DNA from: Chara braunii
Lineage: Eukaryota; Streptophyta; Charophyceae; Charales; Characeae
NCBI GenBank assembly: GCA_003427395.1
Contig: BFEA01000358.1
Coordinates: forward strand, 189,782 to 211,017
DNA length: 21,236 nt
Direction of reading: 5' to 3'
Shown here: positions 1 to 8,342 of the stretch, piece by piece
Layout of the letters: every line of letters begins with the position of its first letter
How positions within the stretch are numbered: the first letter of the stretch is position 1
The notes under the pieces: model-generated
What the model was told of the DNA's origin: nothing
What the model saw: only the letters and a program-made list of their open reading frames with translations
The model's database searches: none
Translations under genes and position numbers: made by a program

Positions 1-247
1 TTCTGTTTTGACAAGTGTCAAACTGATGTGCACCCTCTTTCTAGGCCTTAGGGCCTCATTCAAGGCCAGGTTCATGATTGTTACATGACCGTTACATCTC
101 GGATTCCAATAATGGCACCCCCATGCTCCTAGAGGGCTCCATTTTGCTCCCGTTTGCCCAATTCTGAGCCCCTTTTGCTCCGATTTTCAAAGGGCAGCCT
201 TTTTCTCATGTCGGGCCTCTCAAGGCTCTATTTTCTTATGCCTTGCT

Positions 248-1694
248 AGTCCGAGATATCCCGGGCTGNTGGCCAGCCTTCCCAACATCCTTATTTCATT
301 TTTCTTTCTCTCATGGCTCTCCCACTTGCTCCTACTAGTGCTTGCATTAGTAGTGCTGATTTCCACCGTCTAGATCCTTGATCTCGACGGCGCCGCTTGC
401 TTGCACAATTATTCCTTGTGGTTGCTCATGGTTCCCTTGGGACATCCGAAGTCCCCGTCATTCCCCCTTATACTAGTCCCATGTTCTAGTCCCGCCGACG
501 GTCCTGCCGGCGCGTGTCCCGTTTTTTCAATTTTTATTATTTGGACCATTTTGGTCCCCGGCAACATTCCGGACGGCATCCCCTTTTTTTTTTTTTTTGG
601 CCCCCTTACCCTTGGTGGTCCCATCATCTCTACATGTGTGCTGATTTTTCTAGGCCGTGAGATCTCATCTCACGGTTGCCGTTTACCGTCTTTACTTGCC
701 CTTTGCCGAAATTGTTCCTTTCTAGCATTTCGGGTTTGCCGTAGCCCATTTCCCTTTGGCCTTGGCATCCCCATGCAGTCCGTAATTTCTCGGACTGCAG
801 TCATGGCTGTTTTCCATACCCACAGCCCCACAACTTGCCCCATGTTGAAAGAAAATAATAAGTTAAATTTTCTATTGCATCCGGGCTTGATATTGGCTAC
901 GGATGCACCTAGAACATGTGTTTTCTTTCCCCCATCCAGTCCGTTGCAACTCGGACTGCAATGGGGGTTAATTCCTTAGCCCCAATGCCCCACAACTAGC
1001 CCCTACTCAAAATAAAAATAAGCGGCCAACTCCCAAGTGCATCCGGCCTTGATTTTGGTTCCGGACGCACCTAAAACATGTGTTTCTCCTCATGCATGCA
1101 TTCCGTTTTATTCCGGTTGCAAGAGGCATTGATTTTCTTTGATTTTCTCTACGAAAATAAAAAAAAATCCAAGTTCTTTGTAACCGCCTTATTCCAGAAT
1201 GAATCTGGTCAGGGATGAATCTCCTCAAGTGACCATTTTTTACCGTTAAGGCATTTTTCTGTTTTCTTTTCTTTTCTTTTCTTTTCTTTTCTTTTTCTCC
1301 TCCTTTCTTGGACAGTAGGGACCTGCCAATCCCTACCTATGGCAGTCCGTACTGACGGCCAACTCACTCACTCCCTCTCACTCTTTTTGTCTTATTCTCC
1401 CGCATTTTCTTTTCTTTTCTCTCTTTTTTCTAGCATGCTAAGTGTCAAGTGTCCGTTAAGGCCCTTTTCTAGTCTCTTCCTCTTAGTTTTGGCCCTCCCT
1501 ATGCCCAAGGTGCAGTCCGTTATTTCTCGGACTGTAATAATGGTCTTCCCATGCCCATGGGAGTCTCCTTTTACTCCTACATCTCTCCCACAATGGTCCC
1601 TCCTACTCTGATTTTCTCCGGAGGGCTATTTTTCACATGAGGTCTCATTTGACTCTATTTTGTTGAGGGAGGCTGATCCGAGATTTTTCGGATT
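248..1694. repeat. Family of five dispersed hairpins with 8-nt loops
   Basis: Five inverted repeats have similar stems and a loop of exactly 8 nt. Positions are 248-267 (6-bp stem, one wobble), 774-799 (9 bp), 937-958 (7 bp), 1513-1534 (7 bp) and 1675-1694 (6 bp, one wobble). The shared stem is CAGTCCG / CGGACTG. In the last copy both arms change together (ATCCG / CGGAT), so pairing is kept. The flanks are only loosely similar. Function is unknown. Confidence 0.6.
1262..1297. repeat. (CTTTT)n simple repeat
   Basis: About six to seven consecutive TTTTC units occur on the plus strand. This is an ordinary pyrimidine microsatellite within the C+T-rich region. Confidence 0.9.
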
Positions 1695-1894
1695 GCTCCC
1701 ATGCCTCCCACTTCAGTTTTCTTTACTGTTCCTTTTCCTTTTGGCCTTCCCGTTTGTCACCACTAGTACTTGCACTAGTGGTGCTAATATTCTTGGTCGT
1801 CAAGATGTCGACCTTGATGGTGCACCTTGCATTTATTATTTTCCCCTCATGCGGTGCCGCCGTTTTTTCTTGGAACTTTCACATGTCCCCGCCA

Positions 1895-2049
1895 CTTGTC
1901 TCGTCGGTGATCCCCGATACTTAGTTCCGTCGGTGGTCCCCGACACTTAGTCCCGCCGGTGGTCCCCGACTCTTAGTCCCGTCGGCGGTCCTCGATACTT
2001 AGTCTCGTCGGCGGTCCCCGACACTTAGTCCCGTCGTTGGTCCCTGACA
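1895..2049. repeat. 26-bp minisatellite, six copies
   Basis: Six head-to-tail copies of a 26-bp unit start at 1895, 1920, 1946, 1972, 1998 and 2024; the first copy is one base short. The core reads CTTAGTCCCGTCGGTGGTCC with few substitutions, mostly C/T. The array runs through open frames on the plus strand, but nothing suggests it is translated. Confidence 0.9.
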
Positions 2050-2567
2050 CATTTCGCCCTGGACGGCATTGTTTTTACTTAGTCCCACGTGACCCCTGGT
2101 GCCTTTCCCCGGGGTGTCCCATGCCCCTTGGGCGTCTTGTCGCCCCATAGCAACCCCTCTCCTTAGTCTTTCCGATCTCTTTGGTCGTGGGCCTCCGCTC
2201 CGAGGCTCCCATAGGTGGCCCCCACGTTGGCCCCTCATTTCCTTGCTTCCTGCAACTTCTGGCCGCCCATCCCTCGACTTCCTCATTCCCTTATTGTTGT
2301 CGCACTGCAATTGCTAGTTCACAGGGCCCTTTGACCTTAGTCTTATTGCATTCCGATGACCCTCCCGGCCTTCTGCTATGTTCTATGTGTCCCTATTCTT
2401 GCGCTCGCTTGCTTGCCGCCACTAGTTCTTTCCTCCTGTGGTTCTCTCCTCAGGGCATCATTCCCTTCTGCGGCCTAATCCTTTGTCTTTTCTCTCTTCT
2501 GCTTCTCCAAATTTCTCTGTTGTGCACAAATCGTCCGTATTCAATCTATCGAGTGATGGGAAGTTGT
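2050..2567. other. Region with no supported gene
   Basis: Pyrimidine-rich sequence continues from the minisatellite to the LTR-like end. The 207-residue plus-strand open frame crossing it continues through the hairpin and polypurine signature at 2594-2624 and has no recognisable domain, so it is not called a gene. Confidence 0.5.
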
Positions 2568-2591
2568 TCGGGACCCACCAGTCCCGACACA
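2568..2591 (-). other. LTR-like terminus with 7-bp hairpin
   Basis: Read on the minus strand, the base pairs just after the polypurine tract begin TGTG, the usual TG start of an LTR. A perfect 7-bp hairpin (TCGGGAC, 6-nt loop, GTCCCGA at 2568-2587) follows. The LTR assignment rests on position next to the polypurine tract and the TG dinucleotide. No second LTR copy was found in the window. Confidence 0.4.
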
Positions 2592-2593
2592 TT

Positions 2594-2624
2594 CCCCCCA
2601 CTCATTCGCGATGTTCTCATCGCG
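2594..2624 (-). other. Hairpin plus polypurine tract, copy 1
   Basis: On the minus strand a 7-bp stem (CGCGATG / CATCGCG, 2607-2613 with 2618-2624, loop AGAA) is followed by GAGTGGGGGG (2603-2594) and then AATGTGT. A G-rich polypurine tract just inside the 3' LTR primes plus-strand DNA synthesis in LTR retrotransposons, and tracts of this form are common in plant Ty3/gypsy elements. The arrangement matches the copy at 3983-4014. Confidence 0.55.
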
Positions 2625-2892
2625 CACCAATCTCTTGTTAGTGGATTTTGGAGGGATAGACGGGAGAGGAGGGTGAGGTGTTATGGGTGGTTAATTTGCC
2701 AGGGTCCGTTTTGTTCTTTTCCCATTCCTTTCTCAATGTCTTCCTTAGCTTCTGCCCCTTGGGGTGGAGGAGGGTATGGGGGAATCGAAGGTTCTACAGA
2801 TTAGACCAGGTTGCTCATTTTCATCATAGCTCTGCCTCTTTATCTTTCCCTCAATTGAGATGCGAACTACCTCTTCAGTCAATTTTGTATAC

Positions 2893-3034
2893 CTAGCAGG
2901 GCAGCCCATAATTCTTTAACTTCAGTAACATGGGGCAGACGGGGCTCTCCTTGCTTCATGCACTTAACTACTGATATGCTGACTTTATTCCCGAGATGAC
3001 AATTTGTTGTCATAACACAATTGGTTTTCTCATT
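2893..3034 (-). CDS. DNMT3-like methyltransferase, downstream exon (partial)
   Basis: This minus-strand frame is open from a TAG at 3035-3037 down past 2893. It contains GNKVSISVVKCMKQGE and then a PRLPHVTEVKELW stretch. From family knowledge, the order KV...KQG...P...E...LW matches the C-terminal part of animal DNMT3 catalytic domains between motifs VIII and X. A consensus donor (CTAG|GTATAC) cuts after 2893, near the place where mammalian DNMT3 genes also have an exon boundary. The 5' edge is uncertain. An AG acceptor leaving 2978 as first base would be phase-compatible with a donor after 3087 and give a 108-bp intron, but would drop the KV residues. The final exon (motif X) was not found below 2893. 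Confidence 0.55.
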
Positions 3035-3082
3035 CTATGCCTTGACTTTGTTGATAACAAATTGTAGGCAAGTTTTTGGAAG

Positions 3083-3333
3083 CTACTGAATGTCAGACAT
3101 TTGCTCCGGAAGGGAGATGTTCGTCCAGTACAACCGTCGTCTTTGCCGTAGTGATACCCACTTCGAATCGGTGAGCCCAGGCACAACTCCCCTTAAGTGC
3201 TTCGTAATCTCAAATCTGTCTTTCCATTTCATCGAGGAAGCATTCTCGAGCAGAAACCATTTTGGCCTCGCCTCATTCATTACTCTTCTAAAAAAATAAT
3301 CTACTTTTTGGCCCGTGCAATCCATGTTTTCCC
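3083..3333 (-). CDS. DNMT3-like cytosine-5 DNA methyltransferase exon (partial)
   Basis: This 80-codon open segment begins in frame after a TAA just upstream and ends at TAG 3083-3085. Visible motifs in order are CTGQKVDYFF, then EARPKWFLLENAS (motif VI, usually ENV, here ENA), then DSKWVS, then QRRRLYWTNI (motif VIII, R-rich then YW). The order and spacing match the DNMT3 catalytic domain, where ...GTG..FFEF...ARPK...FENV...D...VS..HRAR.FWGN... is typical. The family transfers methyl groups from S-adenosylmethionine to cytosine in DNA. Motif I and the PC catalytic loop would lie upstream and were not found up to 3980. An AG near 3334 could be the acceptor, and GT at 3086-3085 the donor. This could be an exon of a large-intron gene, a pseudogene piece, or retroelement cargo. 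Confidence 0.7.
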
Positions 3334-3630
3334 TTTACCGTTTTTCGATGCTCAGGCCTTGCCAAATCCACATGCATGCATCTTCCCCGGGTCCTTTCGC
3401 CCTACTCTCCTCAGGTCCTGCCAATTTTGCATTCATATCACTCTTTGTCCTTTCTTGTTCCTTGCTTATTTTTAACTTTTTTTATGCATGCTGCCCAGTT
3501 CATCCCTTGTGCATCTCTCTTTCAGACACCTTGTCAGACCTGTTTCCAAATACTCTTTTGTTTCCCAGCCTGTCAGTCTTTCTCTCATATCCATACATAG
3601 TCCATCATACGAGTCTTTTCTTTTCCAGAC
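3334..3630. other. Gap between DNMT3-like exon and tandem array
   Basis: No gene is supported. The pyrimidine-rich sequence contains phrases resembling degenerate units of the downstream 65-bp repeat (for example around 3520-3560), so the array may once have been longer. If the polypurine tract at 3983-3992 marks a 3' LTR, that LTR should end in this interval. Confidence 0.35.
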
Positions 3631-3937
3631 GTCTTACTTGACCCATTTTCAAGCTTATGCCAAATCAATCACACAAGTCGCTTGCCAGGCCTTTTCTCAA
3701 GCTCATGCAACGTCAATTTCTCACCTATTTCTCTTCTGGACATCTTGCCAGACTTTTTTTCAAGCCTGCGCAAAGTCAATTACTCATCCATTTTTCTCTT
3801 CTGGACATTTTGCCAGGCCTTTTTCTCAAGCTCATGCTACGTTAATTACTCATTCATTCTTTTCTTCTGGACATCTTGCCAAATTTTTTCTCAAGTCTAC
3901 GCAAAGTCAACTACTCATCCATTCTTACGCTCATGGT
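3631..3937. repeat. 65-bp minisatellite, about 4.5 copies
   Basis: Units start at 3681 (63 bp), 3744 (65 bp), 3809 (66 bp) and 3875 (about 62 bp), each opening with CTTGCCA or TTTGCCA and closing with CTTCTGGACAT. A degenerate unit lies at 3631-3680. A two-unit super-period is hinted at, because alternate copies share GCTCATGC versus GCAAAGTC. The array lies directly inside the putative LTR next to the second polypurine tract. Confidence 0.85.
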
Positions 3938-3982
3938 ACCCTTCTCTTTTGCATGCCTTTTCTTTGGTAGATGGCACACCTT

Positions 3983-4014
3983 CCCCCCACTCAAAATGCG
4001 ATGTTCCCATCGCA
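3983..4014 (-). other. Hairpin plus polypurine tract, copy 2
   Basis: On the minus strand the stem TGCGATG / CATCGCA (3997-4003 with 4008-4014, loop GGAA) is followed by GAGTGGGGGG (3992-3983) and AAGGTGTGCC. It shares the layout, stem core and tract with copy 1, while the outermost pair is T-A instead of C-G. I infer a retrotransposon 3' end. It is the nearest such signal downstream of the gag-pol body at 14323-6612 and could be that element's own terminus. Confidence 0.5.
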
Positions 4015-5218
4015 CGACTGGTTCTCACTCGGAGGTACGCAGATCTTAGCCCACCAACGAGTAGGCGGATGCCGGCCCATCAGCCCCAAAAAAGGAAGGG
4101 TGATCAGTTCTCCCCCTGCTGATAACTCACCTCATCCCCTACTCTGTCCGACCTTTTGCCGCTTACGAGACGAGCGTCATCACTGAGGTACCTCCTCATA
4201 TCTGGCAGACAGGTCCAATCCAAAACCTCCCAGGACCTGTCTTGTCGCAAGGGCGTTCTCGCGAATCGTTCCTCCCGGGTGGTGTTTTCTTGGATCCGGC
4301 CTCTTCCTTTGAAGAGAGTTGGGGCTCTCAATTAGTCCACGAGTGCAGTTACGAAGACCTCGCAATTAGTCCCGAAGCGGTTGTAATGCTCCGGTGGGGC
4401 GGTGTCACTCGCCCCGTGGTGGTTGTGGCTTCCACCAGGTACCACGCCCAACTCCTCCCTTTTGGACGGTGCTGCTCAACTTAACGCGAGCCGCCGTGGT
4501 CCATTCCAAGCGGTCATGCCGCCCCTCAACGACATGGCGTGTGGCTGGAGAGAACAAAATAGACTAGAAAAAAAAAATGGCTCTCTCGCTCATTTGGTTC
4601 CCTCACCCTTTGACGTTTAGGCGTTCAACACGAGGCGCAATTTGAAGTTCCCGACTAGAGCTCGTTGTCGGGGTCAGTTTCGGACGTCTCGCACCAATCC
4701 AAGTGGTAGGTGCCTTGGTCCTTTAACCTGCATCCCCTTACAAGAGGAACATGTCGCGCTGAGACTTTTTCCCTTACAGGGATAGAGGTCTTGGGGTTGC
4801 GGTGCGAGCACCGGTATCCCCCTCCTGCTGAGGCCAAAGACTAGAAAAAAAGAAAATTCATTTCAATGCTATTTCCGAGTCCATTTCAAGCTGTCCAGGG
4901 CCCCCTGCCTATGCAATGCAATATTCAATCCTCAATCATTCAATCAAATGCTACTTCCAAGGCTGATTCTCATGGCTGGTCTGACAGTCTCTTATCAACA
5001 AGGCCATCGTCACGGCCGGTCTGACGGTCATTCTCTCAATAGCCATTTCTCAAGACTGACCCTTCCGCCCACTCAATCCTCAATTTTCTCATTCCTCAAC
5101 ACCCAATTTTTGTGACCGTTCCAACGGTCCCTGCTCTTCTCGGCTTTTAAGGCTCCGCCTTTTTTATCTTGTCATTCTCTTTCGCATTTTCCTTCCGCCC
5201 CCTTGGCAATTTTCAGTG
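4015..5218. other. Region with no supported gene
   Basis: There is no recognisable domain on either strand. Short frames on both strands (for example 4242-4484 plus and 4837-4655 minus) are isolated. About 4900-5110 has imprecise repeats around GGCTGGTCTGACAG / GGCCGGTCTGACGG. The position between the distal ORF and the polypurine tract would make this the 3' untranslated part of the retroelement. Confidence 0.4.
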
Positions 5219-5470
5219 GCCGACCTACCGGCCTTTTCCATTTCCTCCATTCAACTCATTGGCTATTTCAACGACCGACCCACCGGTCTTTTCCACCTCT
5301 CTCATCCATATTTTCAATGACCGACCCACCGGCCTTTTCCATTTCTCTCATCCCATTGGCTATCTCAATGACCGTCCCACCGGTCTTTCCCATCTCTTTA
5401 TCCTTTGGCTATTTTCAATGACCAACCCATCGGCCTTTTCCAACTCTCTCATTCCAGCACATTCTCAATC
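5219..5470. repeat. 46-54 bp minisatellite, five copies
   Basis: Units start at 5219, 5273, 5319, 5370 and 5420, each opening with a variant of GACCGACCCACCGGTCTTTTCC and ending TTTCAA. Unit length varies (54, 46, 51, 50, about 51 bp) because of an optional middle segment. The plus-strand frames across it are repeat translations, not genes. Confidence 0.85.
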
Positions 5471-5546
5471 AGCCTTTCTCAATCCAATATGCAGGGGACC
5501 TCAGTGCCTATTTCAAAAGGAATGACCCTTGTCAGGGGCCATTCCC

Positions 5547-5706
5547 GAACAACCTGGTTAGGGTCGTTCTTATCCATTCTCAAGTCGAACAACCTGGTTA
5601 GGGCCATTCTTTTTCATTCTTAAGTCGAACAACCTGGTTAGGGTCATTCCTTTCCATTCTCAAGTCGAACAGCCTGGTTAGGGTCATTCTTTTCCATTCT
5701 CAATGT
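5547..5706. repeat. 40-bp minisatellite, four copies
   Basis: Four units of exactly 40 bp start at 5547, 5587, 5627 and 5667, each opening GAACAACCTGGTTAGGG (GAACAGCC in the last) and followed by a CATTCT-rich half. Only a few bases differ between copies, so this array appears recently amplified or homogenised. Confidence 0.92.
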
Positions 5707-5802
5707 TAGTGCCCGAGGGGGTGGGCCTCGAGGTTACGGATCCCATTTCTGTCCTGGAGGTTAGAAGGTGGCCATCTCATCTTTTGCGTGCTATTCTCTT
5801 CC

Positions 5803-5947
5803 TTCCATTTCTCACATTAATGTACCATCCATTCCATTTCTCACAGTAATGTACCATTCATTTCATTTCTCACAGTAACATACCATCCATTCCATTTCTC
5901 ACAGTAACGTACCATCCATTCCATTTCTCACAGTAACATACCATCCA
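5803..5947. repeat. 29-bp minisatellite, five copies
   Basis: Five units of exactly 29 bp start at 5803, 5832, 5861, 5890 and 5919, with core CATTTCTCACAGTAA followed by YRTACCATYCATT. Differences are nearly all transitions. It is the third distinct array within about 730 bp. Confidence 0.92.
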
Positions 5948-6611
5948 TTGTGTACACTCGAATTAGCATCTAGCACTCGAGTTGGGGCTCGCGACCCCAA
6001 GCAGCACTAGCCCACCCGGCCGTTCATCCATAACAAAAGACAAAAACGCCCCTTCCATTTTCACTCTTCCTAATCTCTCAGGTTTCGCTTATTCTCAGTC
6101 TTATTCATGACTCAGTTGGATTAGGCTCCTAGGGAAGGAGTGTTCTTCACGCCCCTTAACCCATAGGTTCCTAACCTCTCTTGTACTCGACCAGTCATTA
6201 AATGCCATGGTTTGCTCGTCAATCCGTACTCAAGGTTTTCCTCTCCCAAAAGCATAATCCTTGTTCCATCCAAAATTCACAATACGCCCTCTCCCAATTG
6301 GTCTTATCCCAAATCCCATGTCTTTGTCTTAGGTACCCAAGGTAGCTCATCCAAAGGTAACCTCAACAACTATCTTCTACTTTAGCGTGACACAGCCTTA
6401 GCTGGCCCTCTTTTCACTTCCTCCTTAGCAAGCTTGCGCATATTATACACGTTCTCGTCATTCTCATATCTCTGCAGACAGAAAGCAACGATCCTTTTCA
6501 ATGCTAAGCCAACACCTAGTTCCTATTACTGCCTTGCGCCTCGTCTCGCCTAGTTCCTTGTCCACTCCGTTCCTCGGCAGGCTTCCTAACCCCCAGGCCG
6601 TAGGTCTCGAT
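5948..6611. other. Region with no supported gene
   Basis: No coding signal was recognised. A 6-bp inverted repeat TTGGGG / CCCCAA surrounds a TCGCGA palindrome at 5982-6000. The sequence then runs to the stop codon of the minus-strand distal ORF at 6612. Confidence 0.4.
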
Positions 6612-7409
6612 CTATTTTTTCATCCTTACAATTTTATGCAACTCAGCCTCGTTAAAAAAATTCAGCGATGCGAGTGCCCGAGTCTTGATAATCCATTCGT
6701 GCCTGATTACATTGGTCCATTGCTGAAACCAGTGACTGGGCGTTGGTCCGAACTCGTCCTCCCATCTGAAAGCCCCATCGCCTGGTTGATGCATCGGAGA
6801 CCGCCCCTCTTCCCTAGGCCGTGAGATTTCATCCCTCTCATCCCCGCTGCTGATTTCTATGACTTCTCGCACATCCTCCTCCTTGTCCCCCTCGTCTTCA
6901 GTCTGTATGGGGCTATACCCACCAGCAAGGTTCTTTGGATCGTAGGTAAAAGGGATCTCTGTCCCTATCTCATACCCCTCGCAACTGCCGTGACCGCTTC
7001 GTCCTTCAAGCGGACTCTCCCTTTTCTCCTCGTCCTCCTCACGTTCGTCACGCATACCTTGTCCCCCCTCGCTTTCCCCATGCCAAGTCTCACGTCGTTC
7101 GCCCCTATTGGCTCCTTCCTCGTTAGAAACCCGAGCCTTATCTCCCATTTCTGTGTTGCCTCCTTCTTCCACATTTACCCTTCTCTTTTCGCCCTCACTG
7201 TCAGATGATATTTCTATACCTTCTCCCTTGCGGAGGGGTGAGGGTTTCCTACACAAACATTTCCTTCCACCCCTGCCTACCACTGGCCCGCCCATGAGCC
7301 CAATGTACAATTTTCTCTTCGCTGTCCTCCTCACTTGGCTTGGGCCAGCTTCTTCCCCTCCGGTAGGCCTGTTGATTGCCCCGCTGTCGTTCTCGTTGCC
7401 GAATTCCAT
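6612..7409 (-). CDS. Distal retrotransposon ORF with two SIM-like motifs
   Basis: This 265-codon open frame lies 366 bp downstream of the pol stop on the same strand, where some LTR elements carry an extra or env-like ORF. I chose the ATG at 7409-7407, which has A at -3 and G at +4. The open frame extends further up without another ATG. The protein is hydrophilic and very acidic, with a basic N-terminal patch (about residues 27-60). It carries two motifs of the type hydrophobic-x-hydrophobic followed by Ser/acidic residues: IEISSDSE near residue 65 and VIEISSGDE near 183. From family knowledge these resemble SUMO-interaction motifs. No signal peptide or transmembrane segment is visible, so an envelope protein is unlikely. 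The C-terminal 50 residues are Trp/aromatic-rich. It is one of the few intact frames here. I do not recognise the family. Confidence 0.55.
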   Translation of the reverse strand: MEFGNENDSGAINRPTGGEEAGPSQVRRTAKRKLYIGLMGGPVVGRGGRKCLCRKPSPLRKGEGIEISSDSEGEKRRVNVEEGGNTEMGDKARVSNEEGANRGERRETWHGESEGGQGMRDEREEDEEKRESPLEGRSGHGSCEGYEIGTEIPFTYDPKNLAGGYSPIQTEDEGDKEEDVREVIEISSGDERDEISRPREEGRSPMHQPGDGAFRWEDEFGPTPSHWFQQWTNVIRHEWIIKTRALASLNFFNEAELHKIVRMKK

Positions 7410-7516
7410 TTTTGTCTTTTCTCGTTTTACTTTTAAGCCCTGTATAACAAAACAACACCCGCAATGTCCCTCATACACTTACGCCTCCCCCCCTTAGGCC
7501 GGTAGACATTCCCAAA

Positions 7517-7786
7517 ATGGACCCAGTATCCCTCGCATCACGCCCTTTTTATACATGCGAATGCGTCGTTTGTGATGACCCCATATTTTCCCCGTCAAAA
7601 ACTATGGTACAATGCCCCAAACATCCCATCCCGTTATCACACAAGCCGGATATTGCAGACCCCCAAGTCATGCTACCTTTCAACCTCGGTCAGTCCAAGC
7701 CAAAGCATCAGTCCCAAAAAATGACAGTCTTACAAACATGGTCAGAGACAAACCATAGTGTGGGCAAGGCTGTGGTTAGTCTTTAG
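7517..7786 (+). other. Possible PHD-finger-like remnant on plus strand
   Basis: This 89-codon plus-strand frame starts with ATG and contains CVVC, 13 residues later MVQC, then PKH and PLSH. The spacing recalls plant BAH-PHD readers, where a Cys pair is followed by MVQCxxC...H..C. Two expected Cys ligands would be His and Asp here, so the fold would not be intact. The frame runs against the retroelement genes and overlaps the last 11 bp of pol. It may be chance. Confidence 0.18.
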
Positions 7787-8342
7787 CTTGTGGCTCCTCT
7801 ATTTCCTTATTTTCGGCCTCCTGAAGCCATTGTTCCACTGGGTCCCGACTTAGAAACCTGACCAGTCGTTACCCCGGGAAGGGCCCTTTCAATCCAGTTC
7901 CATCCAAATCTTCCAGTTCGAAGATGTTTAGTCTCACCCGTTTGGCGACCCGGTAGGGGCCTTTGAACCTCCTTCCCAACTGTCCCGACCAAGTACTTTC
8001 TAGTGCCGAGTTCCTTAGCAATACTATCTCCCCCACCTGAAGTGGCTCCTTTCTGACATTCTTAACCTGGTCCCACCTTGCTTTGTACCTCATTCTGCTA
8101 TCCAGCACCCGGCAAGCGATGTCTTTCACGACCTCCTCATTCTTAAGGATCTGTTGACATCTTGCCTCGATTAACTCTTCAGTGGTCATTTGCGGATCAT
8201 CATCTAACATATTCCAGGTAGGTACCAAGGCTTCCACAGGAAAGTCGATCTCTCTTCCGTACCAAAGCTCTGCCAGGATACATCCTGTTATCCTTTTACG
8301 AGTCATATTCTCTGCAAAGACAGTCTGCTTAAGATACCTAGG
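7776..8342 (-). pseudogene. Integrase C-terminal domain (GPY/F) and pol tail
   Basis: This is the same reading frame as the integrase core, resumed after TGA 8343-8345. The expected residue at that stop, between LGN and PRYLKQT, is probably Trp (TGG to TGA). The segment has the integrase tail features: AELWYGREID, a basic RMRYKARWDQ helix, then VGEIVLLRN and RRFKGPYRVAKR, which is the GPY/F module that binds DNA during integration. A second in-frame stop (TAA at 7869-7871) interrupts the tail, after which RLVRFLSRDPVEQWLQEAE continues to the natural-looking TAA at 7776-7778. No chromodomain is visible. Confidence 0.8.

Larger units (their letters stand above)
1..1894. other. Non-coding pyrimidine-rich region
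   Basis: The plus strand is strongly C+T rich. Open frames here translate to Leu/Pro/Ser/Phe-rich strings with no domain, as expected from composition. One ambiguous base (n) is at 269. The only structured elements seen are a family of short hairpins and a (CTTTT)n tract, listed separately. The region may be LTR or UTR of a minus-strand retroelement whose 3' end signature is at 2594-2624, but I could not find a matching second LTR in the window. Confidence 0.5.

Noticed and set aside
401-979. 192-residue plus-strand open frame
   Set aside because: Leu/Pro/Ser/Phe-rich translation of pyrimidine-rich DNA, crossing two of the hairpins; no domain or conserved pattern.
2181-2804. 207-residue plus-strand open frame
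   Set aside because: Runs straight through the hairpin and polypurine signature at 2594-2624 and has no recognisable domain; composition explains its length.
3488-4122. Overlapping plus-strand frames of 160 and 146 residues with internal repetition
   Set aside because: They are translations of the 65-bp minisatellite; the repetition is at DNA level and appears in more than one frame.
4655-4837. 60-codon minus-strand frame
   Set aside because: Lacks an ATG start, has no domain, and lies isolated in the presumed 3' non-coding part.
5169-5525. 118-residue repetitive plus-strand frame (FNDRPTGLFHF-like units)
   Set aside because: Translation of the 46-54 bp minisatellite, seen in two frames; no evidence of coding.
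5982-6000. TTGGGG / CCCCAA inverted repeat around TCGCGA
   Set aside because: Single short palindrome without a second copy; mentioned only as content of its region, not as a terminus.
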